DNA of 64,000 bases from UBA1858 sp045106935. GTDB lineage: Bacteria; Pseudomonadota; Gammaproteobacteria; UBA4575. The notes under the pieces were generated by a model. It made no database searches. It saw only the letters and a program-made list of their open reading frames with translations, and was not told the origin of the DNA. Below are positions 9,288-17,829 of this stretch, in pieces; within the stretch, counting starts at the first letter, position 1; each line of letters opens with the position of its first letter. The position numbers and the translations under genes are program-made. The stretch spans positions 5,638-69,637 of the forward strand of contig JBGCFN010000010.1 in the NCBI GenBank assembly GCA_045106935.1, written 5' to 3'.

Positions 9288-10562
9288 TTAATTCTCTGTT
9301 TTTAATAACTGTAACAACTCATTTTCAGATAAGACCTGTTGAGGTTGTTTTTCCTGAAGGTGTTTTACAGCAATTTGTTGATGATTGACTTCGTCCTCAC
9401 CAACAATCAGGGCAAGACGTGCTCCCGAGCGATCCGCACGTTTCATCTGTGCCTTGATACTACCACCTCCACAATTCATCTGAATAGCGCAATCAGGTAA
9501 TTGTTGCCTAATTTTTACTAATAGCTGCATGGCATAACGACGTGCCTCATCATCCAAAATAACAAAATAGGCGTCTATTGCTGGCACAGACTCAGCCATT
9601 TGTTGTTCTACCAAGCTGAGTAATCGCTCTAAACCGATAGCAAATCCCGCTGCATGAGTGGATTTTCCACCCATTTGTTGTACCAGCCCATCGTATCGGC
9701 CACCCGCACAAATAGTGCCTTGAGCGCCTAATTCTGAGGTTACCCACTCAAATACTGTGCGATTGTAATAATCTAAGCCGCGCACTAATGTTGGATTCAC
9801 CGTGAAATCGACATCCATTTGACCCAGTAGCGCTCGCATTGATGCAAAATGATCCTTGGCTTCTTGATCGAGAAAATCAAGCAACTTCGGTGCATCTGTA
9901 ACGATAGCTTGTACTTCAGGATTTTTACTATCTAGCACTCTCAATGGATTTGCATGCAGGCGTTTACGCGCATCTTCATCCAAAACAGCTTGATGCCCAG
10001 ACAGATACTCAATCAATTTCTCTCTGTGTTTCGCTCGTGCTTGAGTATCACCAAGACTATTAATTTGTAGCTGCAAATTGTCAGCTGGCAATCCAACGGC
10101 TTGCCACATAGATCGTGTTAACAAAATTAATTCCACATCAATATCGGGACCTTCAATACCGAAGGTTTCTACTCCCAACTGATGAAATTGACGATATCTT
10201 CCCTTTTGCGGGCGTTCACGCCTAAAGAATGGACCTAAATACCAATAGCGTTGTTGCTGGTTATGTAGCCAGCCATTTTGAATGCCTGCTCGCACAGTAC
10301 TTGCTGTGCCTTCAGGTCGCAATCCTAGCCAAGCGCGATCAGTACCATCTTCAAATGCGTACATTTCCTTTTCAACAATATCAGTCACTTCACCGATAGA
10401 TCGCTTAAATAACTCGAGCTTTTCTACAATAGGCGTACGAATTTCTTGGTACGCATAGCTTTTCAATACGGCTAATAGCTTAGCCTCGAGCATGCGCATG
10501 GTCGCCGCTTCAATAGGGGCAAAATCATGCATCCCACGAATGGATTGGATATTTTTACTCAT
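9288..10562 (-). CDS. hisS: Histidyl-tRNA synthetase
   Basis: HisS charges tRNA-His. The class II catalytic core is clear: LGLRPEGTASTVRA is motif 2, GLDYYNRTVFEWV is the histidine-binding loop, and GGRYDGL followed by GFAIGLERLL forms motif 3. The C-terminal anticodon-binding domain runs from about residue 330 to the end. The length of 424 residues is normal. In many gammaproteobacteria ispG lies between rodZ and hisS. Here rodZ is only 32 bases upstream and ispG is at 33.0 kb. Confidence 0.97.
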   Translation of the reverse strand: MSKNIQSIRGMHDFAPIEAATMRMLEAKLLAVLKSYAYQEIRTPIVEKLELFKRSIGEVTDIVEKEMYAFEDGTDRAWLGLRPEGTASTVRAGIQNGWLHNQQQRYWYLGPFFRRERPQKGRYRQFHQLGVETFGIEGPDIDVELILLTRSMWQAVGLPADNLQLQINSLGDTQARAKHREKLIEYLSGHQAVLDEDARKRLHANPLRVLDSKNPEVQAIVTDAPKLLDFLDQEAKDHFASMRALLGQMDVDFTVNPTLVRGLDYYNRTVFEWVTSELGAQGTICAGGRYDGLVQQMGGKSTHAAGFAIGLERLLSLVEQQMAESVPAIDAYFVILDDEARRYAMQLLVKIRQQLPDCAIQMNCGGGSIKAQMKRADRSGARLALIVGEDEVNHQQIAVKHLQEKQPQQVLSENELLQLLKTEN

Positions 10563-10594
10563 GCTTTGAAAAACTAAAGAATATAAACGTGTGC

Positions 10595-11524
10595 TTAAGA
10601 ATTGTTATCGTCGATCAAGAATCTTGCCGTATTATTACGACGCATATACACAGAATGATCAAATGGCTTTCCATTTATTTCCAACTGCACTCCGGGTGAA
10701 TTACCTAGAAAGACATTAAAAGGCGCCTGCCCAGAAATCACTCGCGTCGCACCAGGTTTAATTAACCCATGCAATAATCTACGTTTTCTTGCATCAAAAA
10801 TTTCTGTCCAGCTTTCTTGTGTATATTTTACTGTAATTCTTACTTTGTCGATTTCGCCGCCACTGAAAGGCGCTTCAATAATGGCAGGAACCACTTGGGC
10901 TTGCTGCTGGGGAATCATTTCAGCTGAATCCTCTTCGACAACATCAGGGATGGCATTTTGCTCTTTAGAACTATGTTTTGGATCTACACCGCCAAGTACC
11001 ACATCATGCTCTGCTGATTGTTGTACTTGCTCTTCACTTACATCAGACAAATGCTCGTCATCAAAACGCTCAACAACCGACGCTAACTCAACAGGATTAT
11101 TGTCTTCTTGATAGACCCACCAGGACATTAGCAGTCCAGCCAATATCACAACAACCGTCACCGAACTCCATATCACAATAGGATCAACACCGGATGAATG
11201 AAGCTTTTTAGCCTTTTTAACCTTAGGTACCACGGTTTCAGTGTGTTCATCCCGAGCATTCGGGTAAGCAACAAGCAACTCTTGCGGATCAATGTCTAAC
11301 AGCTTCGCATAACTACGAATATAACCTTTGATAAACACATCACTTGGTAATCGATCAAATTGATCCCCTTCTAAAGCAACAATAACTTCCTCTTTCAAAT
11401 GCGTCTGGGCAGCTACATATGAAACACTATACGCGGCAGCTTCTCGTGCTTGACGCAATGTTTCGCCGATGCGCATGTTGTCTGACTGCATATCGGAGGA
11501 TGTCGATGCGGCGTGATCAGTCAC
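10595..11524 (-). CDS. rodZ: Cytoskeletal cell-shape protein RodZ
   Basis: RodZ is a bitopic membrane protein that links MreB filaments to the elongation machinery. Its domains are a cytoplasmic helix-turn-helix of the HTH_25 type at about residues 17-80, a basic juxtamembrane stretch (KVKKAKK, 101-107), one membrane span at about 115-138, an acidic low-complexity periplasmic linker, and a C-terminal beta domain (DUF4115) from about 225. The start is GTG and shares one base with the pilW stop (TAGTG), which points to translational coupling. The length of 309 residues fits. Confidence 0.93.
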   Translation of the reverse strand: MTDHAASTSSDMQSDNMRIGETLRQAREAAAYSVSYVAAQTHLKEEVIVALEGDQFDRLPSDVFIKGYIRSYAKLLDIDPQELLVAYPNARDEHTETVVPKVKKAKKLHSSGVDPIVIWSSVTVVVILAGLLMSWWVYQEDNNPVELASVVERFDDEHLSDVSEEQVQQSAEHDVVLGGVDPKHSSKEQNAIPDVVEEDSAEMIPQQQAQVVPAIIEAPFSGGEIDKVRITVKYTQESWTEIFDARKRRLLHGLIKPGATRVISGQAPFNVFLGNSPGVQLEINGKPFDHSVYMRRNNTARFLIDDNNS

Positions 11525-12285
11525 TAATTCAACCTTGCCAATTGTTCGGCTTCTTTTGAGCCGGGGAATTGATTATTGAGTAGTTTAGCGTAACTTTGTG
11601 CAATTCTAGTATTTCCTAATCCACGCTCGGTGCGATACGCCAATAATAATGATTGCGCTGTATGTTGCGATACTTCTTCAAAGTCACGCAAATAACTTTG
11701 CGATGTAGCAAAATCATCTTGCAAAAAGTGTGATTTGGCCAACTGATATAGCGCCACTCTATTCCTCGGATTCAAACTAATCACCTCTGAAAAATACTGT
11801 TGTGCAGCTTGATAATCAGGGATCTCCATTGCACATACCCCTGCATTCAAATTTGTCTCTTCTCGAGCACTATATAGAGGGTTTGATAAGGTTTTCTCAA
11901 AATGTTTGTCGGCTTCTTGATATCTTTTATTACGACAAAGAAAAGAAGCATAACTATATTGAGCTCGAGAATCCGTCGAATCTATTGCCAAAGCTTTCTT
12001 GTAATACAATTCAGCAGTCTCTGGCTGTTTAAGCTTCTCTTGCATAATCGCATATGTCCAACGCGCAACAGACGAATTTGGGTCTTGTTTGAATGCTTTC
12101 TGTAACTTATCTTCAGCCAACTGATATTGTTCGCTTGCAATATAATTTGCGCCCAGTTGTACATTTATCTTCGCTGCCTCAGGGTTTCGCTCAATTCGAA
12201 TGTTATCGCCACTTGAATTCGTAGAAACATTTTGTGTCGCACATGAAACTAACGCCATGCACATGATGATGATTATTAAACGCAT
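11524..12285 (-). CDS. pilW: Type IV pilus biogenesis/stability lipoprotein PilW (PilF)
   Basis: This is a TPR lipoprotein needed in other gammaproteobacteria for assembly and stability of the PilQ secretin. A short signal peptide ends in LVSC with Cys15 as the lipidation site. About six TPR motifs follow, for example QYQLAEDKLQKAFKQDPNSS and KRYQEADKHFEKTLSNPLYS. The length of 253 residues matches the family. It overlaps rlmN upstream by 10 bases and rodZ downstream by one base, so translation is probably coupled. No other pilus gene is in the window. Confidence 0.92.
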   Translation of the reverse strand: MRLIIIIMCMALVSCATQNVSTNSSGDNIRIERNPEAAKINVQLGANYIASEQYQLAEDKLQKAFKQDPNSSVARWTYAIMQEKLKQPETAELYYKKALAIDSTDSRAQYSYASFLCRNKRYQEADKHFEKTLSNPLYSAREETNLNAGVCAMEIPDYQAAQQYFSEVISLNPRNRVALYQLAKSHFLQDDFATSQSYLRDFEEVSQHTAQSLLLAYRTERGLGNTRIAQSYAKLLNNQFPGSKEAEQLARLN

Positions 12286-13442
12286 CCTGTTTCAATTCTC
12301 CTGCTGATAAGCGAGCGCTCATACATTCTTACATAGTGGTTTCCGCGATGTGCGCGATCGGCAACTTGTCCAGCCAATTGACCACATGCGGCATCAATAT
12401 CTTCTCCGCGAGGTCTTCTCGTGATCACCACAATATTATTTCGCATAAGTACTTGGCTGAATTTATCTATCGCTTGCTGACTTGAACGTTGATAACCTGA
12501 TTGATCAAATGCGTTAAAAGGAATTAAATTGATTTTAGCGCGAATACCTCTTAATAAATCGACAAGCTGTTGCGCTTGTTCTTCGCTATCGTTCACTCCA
12601 TCTAACATGACATACTCAAATGTAACACTTTCTTTGCGATTTTTATTTTCCAAATATCGTCGACATGCCGCCAATAGCTGCTGAATAGGATATTTTCTAT
12701 TGATTGGTACCAATTCATTTCTAACTTCGTCAGTGGGTGCATGCAAGGAAATCGCTAAACTCACATCGACAGACTGAGATAATTCGTCAATCTTAGGCAC
12801 AACCCCTGAAGTACTCACAGTGACTTTACGCTTGCCCATCCCATATGCAAAATCATCTAATAATAAATTTACAGCGGGTAAGACATTCTTAAAATTCAGC
12901 AATGGCTCTCCCATCCCCATAAAGACCACATTAGTCAGCATTTGTTTATTATTATACAAAGACCGTAGTCGCTGATCGGCGACCCACACTTGGCCAATTA
13001 TTTCAGCCGCAGTCAGATTGCGATTAAAGCCTTGTCTGGCGGTCGCACAGAATGTGCAATCTAATGCACATCCCACTTGAGAAGAGATACACAATGTTCC
13101 GCGTGTAGACTCGGGGATATAAACCGCTTCGATAGCATTGGCTTGTCCACGGCTATCTTCACCAACATTTAATAACCACTTTATTGTGCCATCTTCTGAC
13201 ATTTGTTCTGACTCGATCACCGGAAAAGTAATCTGAGTCGCGCTTTGCAATAACTCACGTAGCGGTTTGCTTAAGTCAGTCATCTCATTAATATCTGTGA
13301 CACCACGTTGATACAGCCATTGCAATACTTGTTGAGCGCGGAATTTCTTTTCTCCGCGCTCAACAAAAAATTGCTCTAGTGATGGTCGGTCAATACCAAC
13401 CAAACTCACTAGATCATCTACACTGTTTATGCTCGCGGACAA
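12276..13442 (-). CDS. rlmN: Dual-specificity RNA methyltransferase RlmN
   Basis: RlmN is a radical SAM enzyme that makes 2-methyladenosine at A2503 of 23S rRNA and A37 of some tRNAs. The 4Fe-4S ligands are Cys125, Cys129 and Cys132 in CALDCTFC. Cys118 and the Cys in AACGQLAG near residue 354 correspond to the conserved cysteines that carry the methyl group and resolve the intermediate. The length of 388 residues is typical. It overlaps ndk by 16 bases upstream and pilW by 10 bases downstream. It depends on Fe-S clusters, and the isc operon lies directly upstream. Confidence 0.96.
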   Translation of the reverse strand: MSASINSVDDLVSLVGIDRPSLEQFFVERGEKKFRAQQVLQWLYQRGVTDINEMTDLSKPLRELLQSATQITFPVIESEQMSEDGTIKWLLNVGEDSRGQANAIEAVYIPESTRGTLCISSQVGCALDCTFCATARQGFNRNLTAAEIIGQVWVADQRLRSLYNNKQMLTNVVFMGMGEPLLNFKNVLPAVNLLLDDFAYGMGKRKVTVSTSGVVPKIDELSQSVDVSLAISLHAPTDEVRNELVPINRKYPIQQLLAACRRYLENKNRKESVTFEYVMLDGVNDSEEQAQQLVDLLRGIRAKINLIPFNAFDQSGYQRSSQQAIDKFSQVLMRNNIVVITRRPRGEDIDAACGQLAGQVADRAHRGNHYVRMYERSLISRRIETGCV

Positions 13443-13855
13443 AGCTCACCTTCTGAGAAGAAGTGTGCGATTTCTACAGCAGCCGTTTCAGGTGCATCTG
13501 AGCCATGCACGGCATTGGCATCAATACTATCAGCAAAGTCTGCACGTATTGTTCCCGCAGCTGCTTCGGCAGGATTGGTTGCGCCCATGACATCACGATT
13601 CTTTTTAATTGCGCCCTCACCCTCTAGCACCTGAACCACCACCGGGCCAGATGTCATAAATTTCACAAGATCATTATAAAAAGGACGATCCTTATGTACC
13701 GCGTAAAATCCTTCTGCTTGTTCCTGTGTTAGCTGTAGCATTTTAGCGGCGACGATTTGTAATCCCGCCTTTTCAAAACGACTGTAAATCTCACCAATTA
13801 CATTTTTTGCTACCGCATCAGGTTTAATGATGGAACAAGTGCGCTCCTTTGCCAT
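13427..13855 (-). CDS. ndk: Nucleoside diphosphate kinase
   Basis: Ndk transfers the gamma phosphate between nucleoside triphosphates and diphosphates through a phosphohistidine. The active site NAVHGSDAPETA contains His117. The N-terminal SIIKPDAV and the RADFADS segment are the usual family motifs. The length of 142 residues is standard. A 180-base intergenic region with a predicted terminator separates it from iscX, so it probably has its own promoter there. It is the first gene of the ndk-rlmN-pilW-rodZ overlapping chain. Confidence 0.97.
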   Translation of the reverse strand: MAKERTCSIIKPDAVAKNVIGEIYSRFEKAGLQIVAAKMLQLTQEQAEGFYAVHKDRPFYNDLVKFMTSGPVVVQVLEGEGAIKKNRDVMGATNPAEAAAGTIRADFADSIDANAVHGSDAPETAAVEIAHFFSEGELCPRA

Positions 13856-13979
13856 TTTCTCGAACTCCTAAGGTTTAAGTTAATATACAGATATAAGGTC
13901 TAATCGATTAATTCTACTCGGATATTGCCCATGTGTGAACGGTTAGCCCAACGAAATGAGCCAACTAAATTTTAAAATA

Positions 13980-14017
13980 GGAATAAAGCCTCGTTGGGAG
14001 TGATTTTCGAGGCGTTT
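13980..14017 (-). terminator. Probable terminator of the isc operon
   Basis: Read on the minus strand, GCCTCG (14013-14008) pairs with CGAGGC (13993-13988) across a 14-base loop, with TTTATT directly after. It begins 18 bases downstream of the iscX stop. The short 6-bp stem and long loop make it a moderate terminator at best. A second stem that would compete with it is described under findings. Confidence 0.5.
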
Positions 14018-14035
14018 GACTAACGAATAACGGTG

Positions 14036-14236
14036 TTAATCCCTTTCGTCAAGCCAGGCCATTTGAATTGCCTCTAGCAGGCGCTCACTGGATTTTTCAG
14101 GATCATCCTCAAAATCAGCTAACTGGCATACCCAGGCATGCAAATCAGTAAATCTCACGTATTGAGGATCGACATCTGCATGCTTTTCATCAAGCTCAAT
14201 CGCAATATCCAGGGTATCTGTCCATCTTAAGCCCAC
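14036..14236 (-). CDS. iscX: Fe-S cluster assembly protein IscX
   Basis: IscX is a small acidic protein of 66 residues that binds IscS and modulates cluster assembly, perhaps as an iron sensor or regulator. The N-terminal LRWTDTLDIAIEL and the C-terminal LEAIQMAWLDERD are characteristic, and the overall acidic charge fits. It is the last gene of the isc operon, 27 bases downstream of fdx, in the canonical position. Confidence 0.95.
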   Translation of the reverse strand: MGLRWTDTLDIAIELDEKHADVDPQYVRFTDLHAWVCQLADFEDDPEKSSERLLEAIQMAWLDERD

Positions 14237-14263
14237 TGCCTCTCTCCTTTACTTAGAATCAGA

Positions 14264-14602
14264 TTAATGAGATTCAGAAACAAGGTTAATTGTATATTTT
14301 GGAATTTCTATGGTTAAGTCTTCCTCACCCACAATCGCCTGACAACTCAAGCGTGACTCAGTATCTAAGCCCCATGCTTTATCAAGATAATCCTCTTCCA
14401 TTTCACTTGCCTCAGCAAGCGAATCTAATCCTACTCGAACATGAACATGGCATGTTGTGCAAGCGCATGACTTTTCACAAGCATGTTCGATATCGATTCC
14501 ATTTGTAAGCGCTGCATCGCACACACTCAAGCCAGGCTCAACTTCGATTGTTTTGCCTTCAGGGCAAATTTGTTCATGAGGTAAAAAAGTTAGTTTAGGC
14601 AT
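14264..14602 (-). CDS. fdx: ISC-type 2Fe-2S ferredoxin
   Basis: This adrenodoxin-like ferredoxin of 112 residues supplies electrons to IscU/IscS during cluster assembly. Cys42, Cys48, Cys51 and Cys87 (motif CEKSCACTTC followed later by LSCQA) are the cluster ligands, at the same positions as in E. coli Fdx; Cys46 is the extra conserved cysteine. It lies 10 bases downstream of hscA. Confidence 0.97.
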   Translation of the reverse strand: MPKLTFLPHEQICPEGKTIEVEPGLSVCDAALTNGIDIEHACEKSCACTTCHVHVRVGLDSLAEASEMEEDYLDKAWGLDTESRLSCQAIVGEEDLTIEIPKYTINLVSESH

Positions 14603-14612
14603 AATCGTTTCT

Positions 14613-16481
14613 TCATTGTTCGAATTCTTCTAATTTGCGGCCCTGCATCATTGAACGCACACTGTTATTCATACGCCGTGCAACATATTCTTCACTGGCT
14701 GCTTCTACATTTTTAATGGCTTGTTTAATTTGATCCGCATGGCTAGCAGAATTTCTTGCTGCGATTAATGCTTCACGCTTATCAATGATTATCTTTAATT
14801 CTTTCTCGTCGAGCAATTCCTTACCATCTTTTGCTAACGCTGAATTAAGCGCTTCTACAACTCGATCAGCCTCAACTTGCTCTTCGCGCAAACTACGCGT
14901 CATCATATCTTCTTGAGCATTTTCCATCGACGCTTTTAGCATGCCTTCAATTTCAGCATCTGTCAGTCCATAGGATGGTTTAACTTCTATCCCAGCAGAT
15001 ACACCTGTATTGACCTCTTGCGCACTCACGCTTAACAAACCGTCTGCATCAATTTGAAAGGTTACTTTTATTTTTGCTGCACCTGCCACCAATGGAGGTA
15101 GGTTAGTTAAATCAAATGTGGCTAATGAACGACAATCAGTAACTAACTCTCGCTCTCCTTGCAGCACATGGATGCGCATGGCAGTTTGACCATCTTTGTA
15201 TGTAGTGAATTCTTGGGCACGCGCCACGGGAATTGTCGTGTTGCGATTAACAATTTTTTCAACCAACCCCCCCATAGTTTCTATGCCCAGAGATAACGGA
15301 ATCACATCCAGCAATAGCATTTCATCACCTGGCTTATTGCCTGCCAGTATATCTGCTTGTATTGCAGCACCTATCGCAACTACTCTATCGGGATCTATAT
15401 CTGTATGTGGTGCTTTAGCGAAAAATTTTTCTACCTGATTTCTCACTAATGGTACGCGTGTAGACCCACCGACCATCACGACTTCTGACACATCTGACTT
15501 ATCTATGTCTGCATCACGTAGTGCACGCCTGCATGCCATTATGGTTTTCTTCACATGCGCTTCTATGAGCTGTTCAAATTTTTCTTGTGTTAATTCTTTT
15601 TCTGAATATTCTTCTATTTTAATAGTCACAACAGACTGAGTAGTCAGCGCCTCTTTTGCACGCCTCGACTCAGACAGCACTGCACGCATTACCATGTCGT
15701 CTTCACGAATTGCAGGGTCTAATGTCTCTAGCAGCCAGTTTGCAATAGCATGATCAAAATCATCTCCACCTAAAGCAGAATCACCTCCCGTAGCCATGAC
15801 CTCAAAAACACCCTTGCGTAATCGCAATATCGAGACATCAAATGTGCCTCCTCCCAAATCATAGACCGCTATGACACCTTCTGCAGCCTGGTCAAGCCCA
15901 TAAGCAATTGCCGCCGCAGTCGGCTCATTAAGAAGGCGATATACATTCAGCCCCGCTAAAGTAGCTGCATCCTTAGTTGCTTGTCTTTGTGAGTCATCAA
16001 AATAAGCCGGCACAGTAATGACCGCACCAACCAGATCTCCGCCTAGTGTTTTTTCGGCACGCTGTTTTAATGCAACCAATATATCTGCAGAAATTTCTAC
16101 CGCAGTTCGCGGCCCTGACGCTGTTTTTATTCGTGGCACACTTTCGTGATTAGCGTCAAACTGAAATGGTAAATAATTATTCTCTGTTTGCATTTCTTCA
16201 ATGGATCGTCCAAGCACGCGTTTAATTGAAGCAATTGTGTTTAGCGGATCTTGCAGAGATTTCTTTAATGCTGTCGCACCCACTTCGGGCATTTCGTCTT
16301 GTGCGTAATAGACGACTGAAGGAAGCAACGCATCCCCATGACTATCTTCAAGCGTCTCAGCAACACCACTACGCACGGAGGCCACTAAAGAGTTTGTTGT
16401 CCCCAGATCAATGCCCACCGCTAATCGATGTTCATGTGGCGCTGTTGACATACCCGGTTCTGAAATTTGTAATAAAGCCAT
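14613..16481 (-). CDS. hscA: Fe-S protein assembly chaperone HscA
   Basis: HscA is the specialised Hsp70 that, with HscB, releases clusters from IscU. The ATPase domain shows VGIDLGTTNSLVA near residues 22-34, DLGGGTFDVS and VGGSTRVP. The substrate domain binds the IscU LPPVK motif, which is present in the IscU encoded here. At 622 residues it has the typical HscA length, a little shorter than DnaK. The hscB stop lies 4 bases upstream of its start. Confidence 0.97.
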   Translation of the reverse strand: MALLQISEPGMSTAPHEHRLAVGIDLGTTNSLVASVRSGVAETLEDSHGDALLPSVVYYAQDEMPEVGATALKKSLQDPLNTIASIKRVLGRSIEEMQTENNYLPFQFDANHESVPRIKTASGPRTAVEISADILVALKQRAEKTLGGDLVGAVITVPAYFDDSQRQATKDAATLAGLNVYRLLNEPTAAAIAYGLDQAAEGVIAVYDLGGGTFDVSILRLRKGVFEVMATGGDSALGGDDFDHAIANWLLETLDPAIREDDMVMRAVLSESRRAKEALTTQSVVTIKIEEYSEKELTQEKFEQLIEAHVKKTIMACRRALRDADIDKSDVSEVVMVGGSTRVPLVRNQVEKFFAKAPHTDIDPDRVVAIGAAIQADILAGNKPGDEMLLLDVIPLSLGIETMGGLVEKIVNRNTTIPVARAQEFTTYKDGQTAMRIHVLQGERELVTDCRSLATFDLTNLPPLVAGAAKIKVTFQIDADGLLSVSAQEVNTGVSAGIEVKPSYGLTDAEIEGMLKASMENAQEDMMTRSLREEQVEADRVVEALNSALAKDGKELLDEKELKIIIDKREALIAARNSASHADQIKQAIKNVEAASEEYVARRMNNSVRSMMQGRKLEEFEQ

Positions 16482-16485
16482 GTGT

Positions 16486-17028
16486 TTAAAGTAACTGATC
16501 CTCTAGGGCTTCTTGTTTTTGGTTTATTTGTTGCTGCAATCTTGTAAAAAATTGAAGCTTCAAAACAATCTCTTTTGCCTCATCCCATTTTTTCTCATTG
16601 AAATGAGATTGATAGGCGTCAATCAATGTTAATTTTTCTTGTCTAGTCTTACTCGCGAGTTCATCAAGCGACTCAAACGGATCTTCTAGACTATCAACAT
16701 CATCCACCTGTTCACGCAAACTCATCTGTGCCATCAAGAAATCCATATCTTTAGTCGTATCTTGTTCTGAGTTAAAGGCCACGCCTTGTAACTCAAGCAA
16801 ATAACGAGCCCTCAAAGGGACTTCTTGTAGTGTTTTATGCGCTTCATTGATAAAGGTAGTCGCTTGAATAGCTACTCGCTTATCTTGATCACTACTATCG
16901 ACAAATCGGTCTGGATGATATTGTGATTGCAGCGATTGATAACGATCAGACAGTTTTTCTTGATCAATATGGAATTGCACCTCAAGCTCAAACAGCTCGA
17001 AGTAATTTCGAGAGAAATTAAAATCCAT
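16486..17028 (-). CDS. hscB: Co-chaperone HscB
   Basis: HscB is the J-domain partner of HscA that delivers IscU. The N-terminal J domain has the HPD tripeptide at residues 38-40 (QYHPDRF). The C-terminal helical domain, from about residue 85, contains the MSLREQVDD segment that contacts IscU in this family. At 180 residues it is slightly longer than the E. coli protein. It lies between iscA (22-base gap) and hscA (4-base gap), the standard order. Confidence 0.96.
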   Translation of the reverse strand: MDFNFSRNYFELFELEVQFHIDQEKLSDRYQSLQSQYHPDRFVDSSDQDKRVAIQATTFINEAHKTLQEVPLRARYLLELQGVAFNSEQDTTKDMDFLMAQMSLREQVDDVDSLEDPFESLDELASKTRQEKLTLIDAYQSHFNEKKWDEAKEIVLKLQFFTRLQQQINQKQEALEDQLL

Positions 17029-17050
17029 AGAATATTATGCGATTAAAGAA

Positions 17051-17374
17051 CTAGACGGTAAAACTTTCACCACAGCCACAGCGATCTTTTTCATTAGGAT
17101 TGTTGAATTTAAACCCTTCATTCAGACCTTCTTTAGCAAAGTCTAGTTCTGTGCCATCCAAATAGACTAAACTTTTTGGATTAATCAGTATTTTCACACC
17201 ATTTTCTTCGAACACTTTATCGGTGTCTTCAACTTCATCAGCAAACTCGATGGTGTAAGCCATTCCTGAACAACCCGTGGTCTTAACACCAAGACGCACG
17301 CCGACACCTTTGCCACGTTTCTCCAGAAAGGTTTTAACTCTATTTGCTGCGCTATCAGTAAGTGAAATAGACAT
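17051..17374 (-). CDS. iscA: A-type Fe-S carrier IscA
   Basis: IscA is an A-type carrier that helps deliver Fe-S clusters to target proteins, especially 4Fe-4S proteins under aerobic conditions. The three invariant cysteines are Cys35 (CSGMAY) and Cys99 and Cys101 (CGCGESF). The length of 107 residues is identical to the usual IscA. It follows iscU by 9 bases. Confidence 0.97.
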   Translation of the reverse strand: MSISLTDSAANRVKTFLEKRGKGVGVRLGVKTTGCSGMAYTIEFADEVEDTDKVFEENGVKILINPKSLVYLDGTELDFAKEGLNEGFKFNNPNEKDRCGCGESFTV

Positions 17375-17383
17375 TAGCTTGAA

Positions 17384-17788
17384 TTACGCACTTTTCTTTT
17401 CAGTGTCTGATTCTTGCTTACCCTGATAATCTGTAATCGCCGCACGAATAGCATCTTCAGCCAATACTGAACAGTGAATTTTTACAGGCGGCAAAGCTAG
17501 TTCTTCAGCAATATCAGAGTTTTTGATTTGACTTGCCTCATCTAATGTTTTTCCTTTCACCCATTCAGTTAACAAGCTAGATGAAGCTATCGCTGAGCCA
17601 CAGCCATAAGTCTTGAACTTAGCGTCTTCAATAACACCGTTCTCTCCAACTTGAATTTGTAATTTCATCACATCACCACAAGCAGGCGCACCCACCATTC
17701 CAGTGCCAACGCTTGTATCTTCTTTATCCAGAGTGCCCACATTGCGAGGGTTCTCGTAGTGATCTAATACTTTTTCACCATATGCCAT
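17384..17788 (-). CDS. iscU: Fe-S cluster scaffold IscU
   Basis: IscU is the scaffold on which the 2Fe-2S cluster is built. The ligands are Cys37 with Asp39 (PACGD), Cys63 (YGCGSAIASSS) and Cys106 (KIHCSVLAEDAI). The LPPVK motif (99-103) is the HscA recognition site. The length of 134 residues is slightly above the usual 128, with a short charged C-terminal tail. It lies 41 bases downstream of iscS. Confidence 0.98.
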   Translation of the reverse strand: MAYGEKVLDHYENPRNVGTLDKEDTSVGTGMVGAPACGDVMKLQIQVGENGVIEDAKFKTYGCGSAIASSSLLTEWVKGKTLDEASQIKNSDIAEELALPPVKIHCSVLAEDAIRAAITDYQGKQESDTEKKSA

Positions 17789-17829
17789 TGTTTGACTCCT
17801 AACTTTTTAAAATTACTTACTCTTAAATA

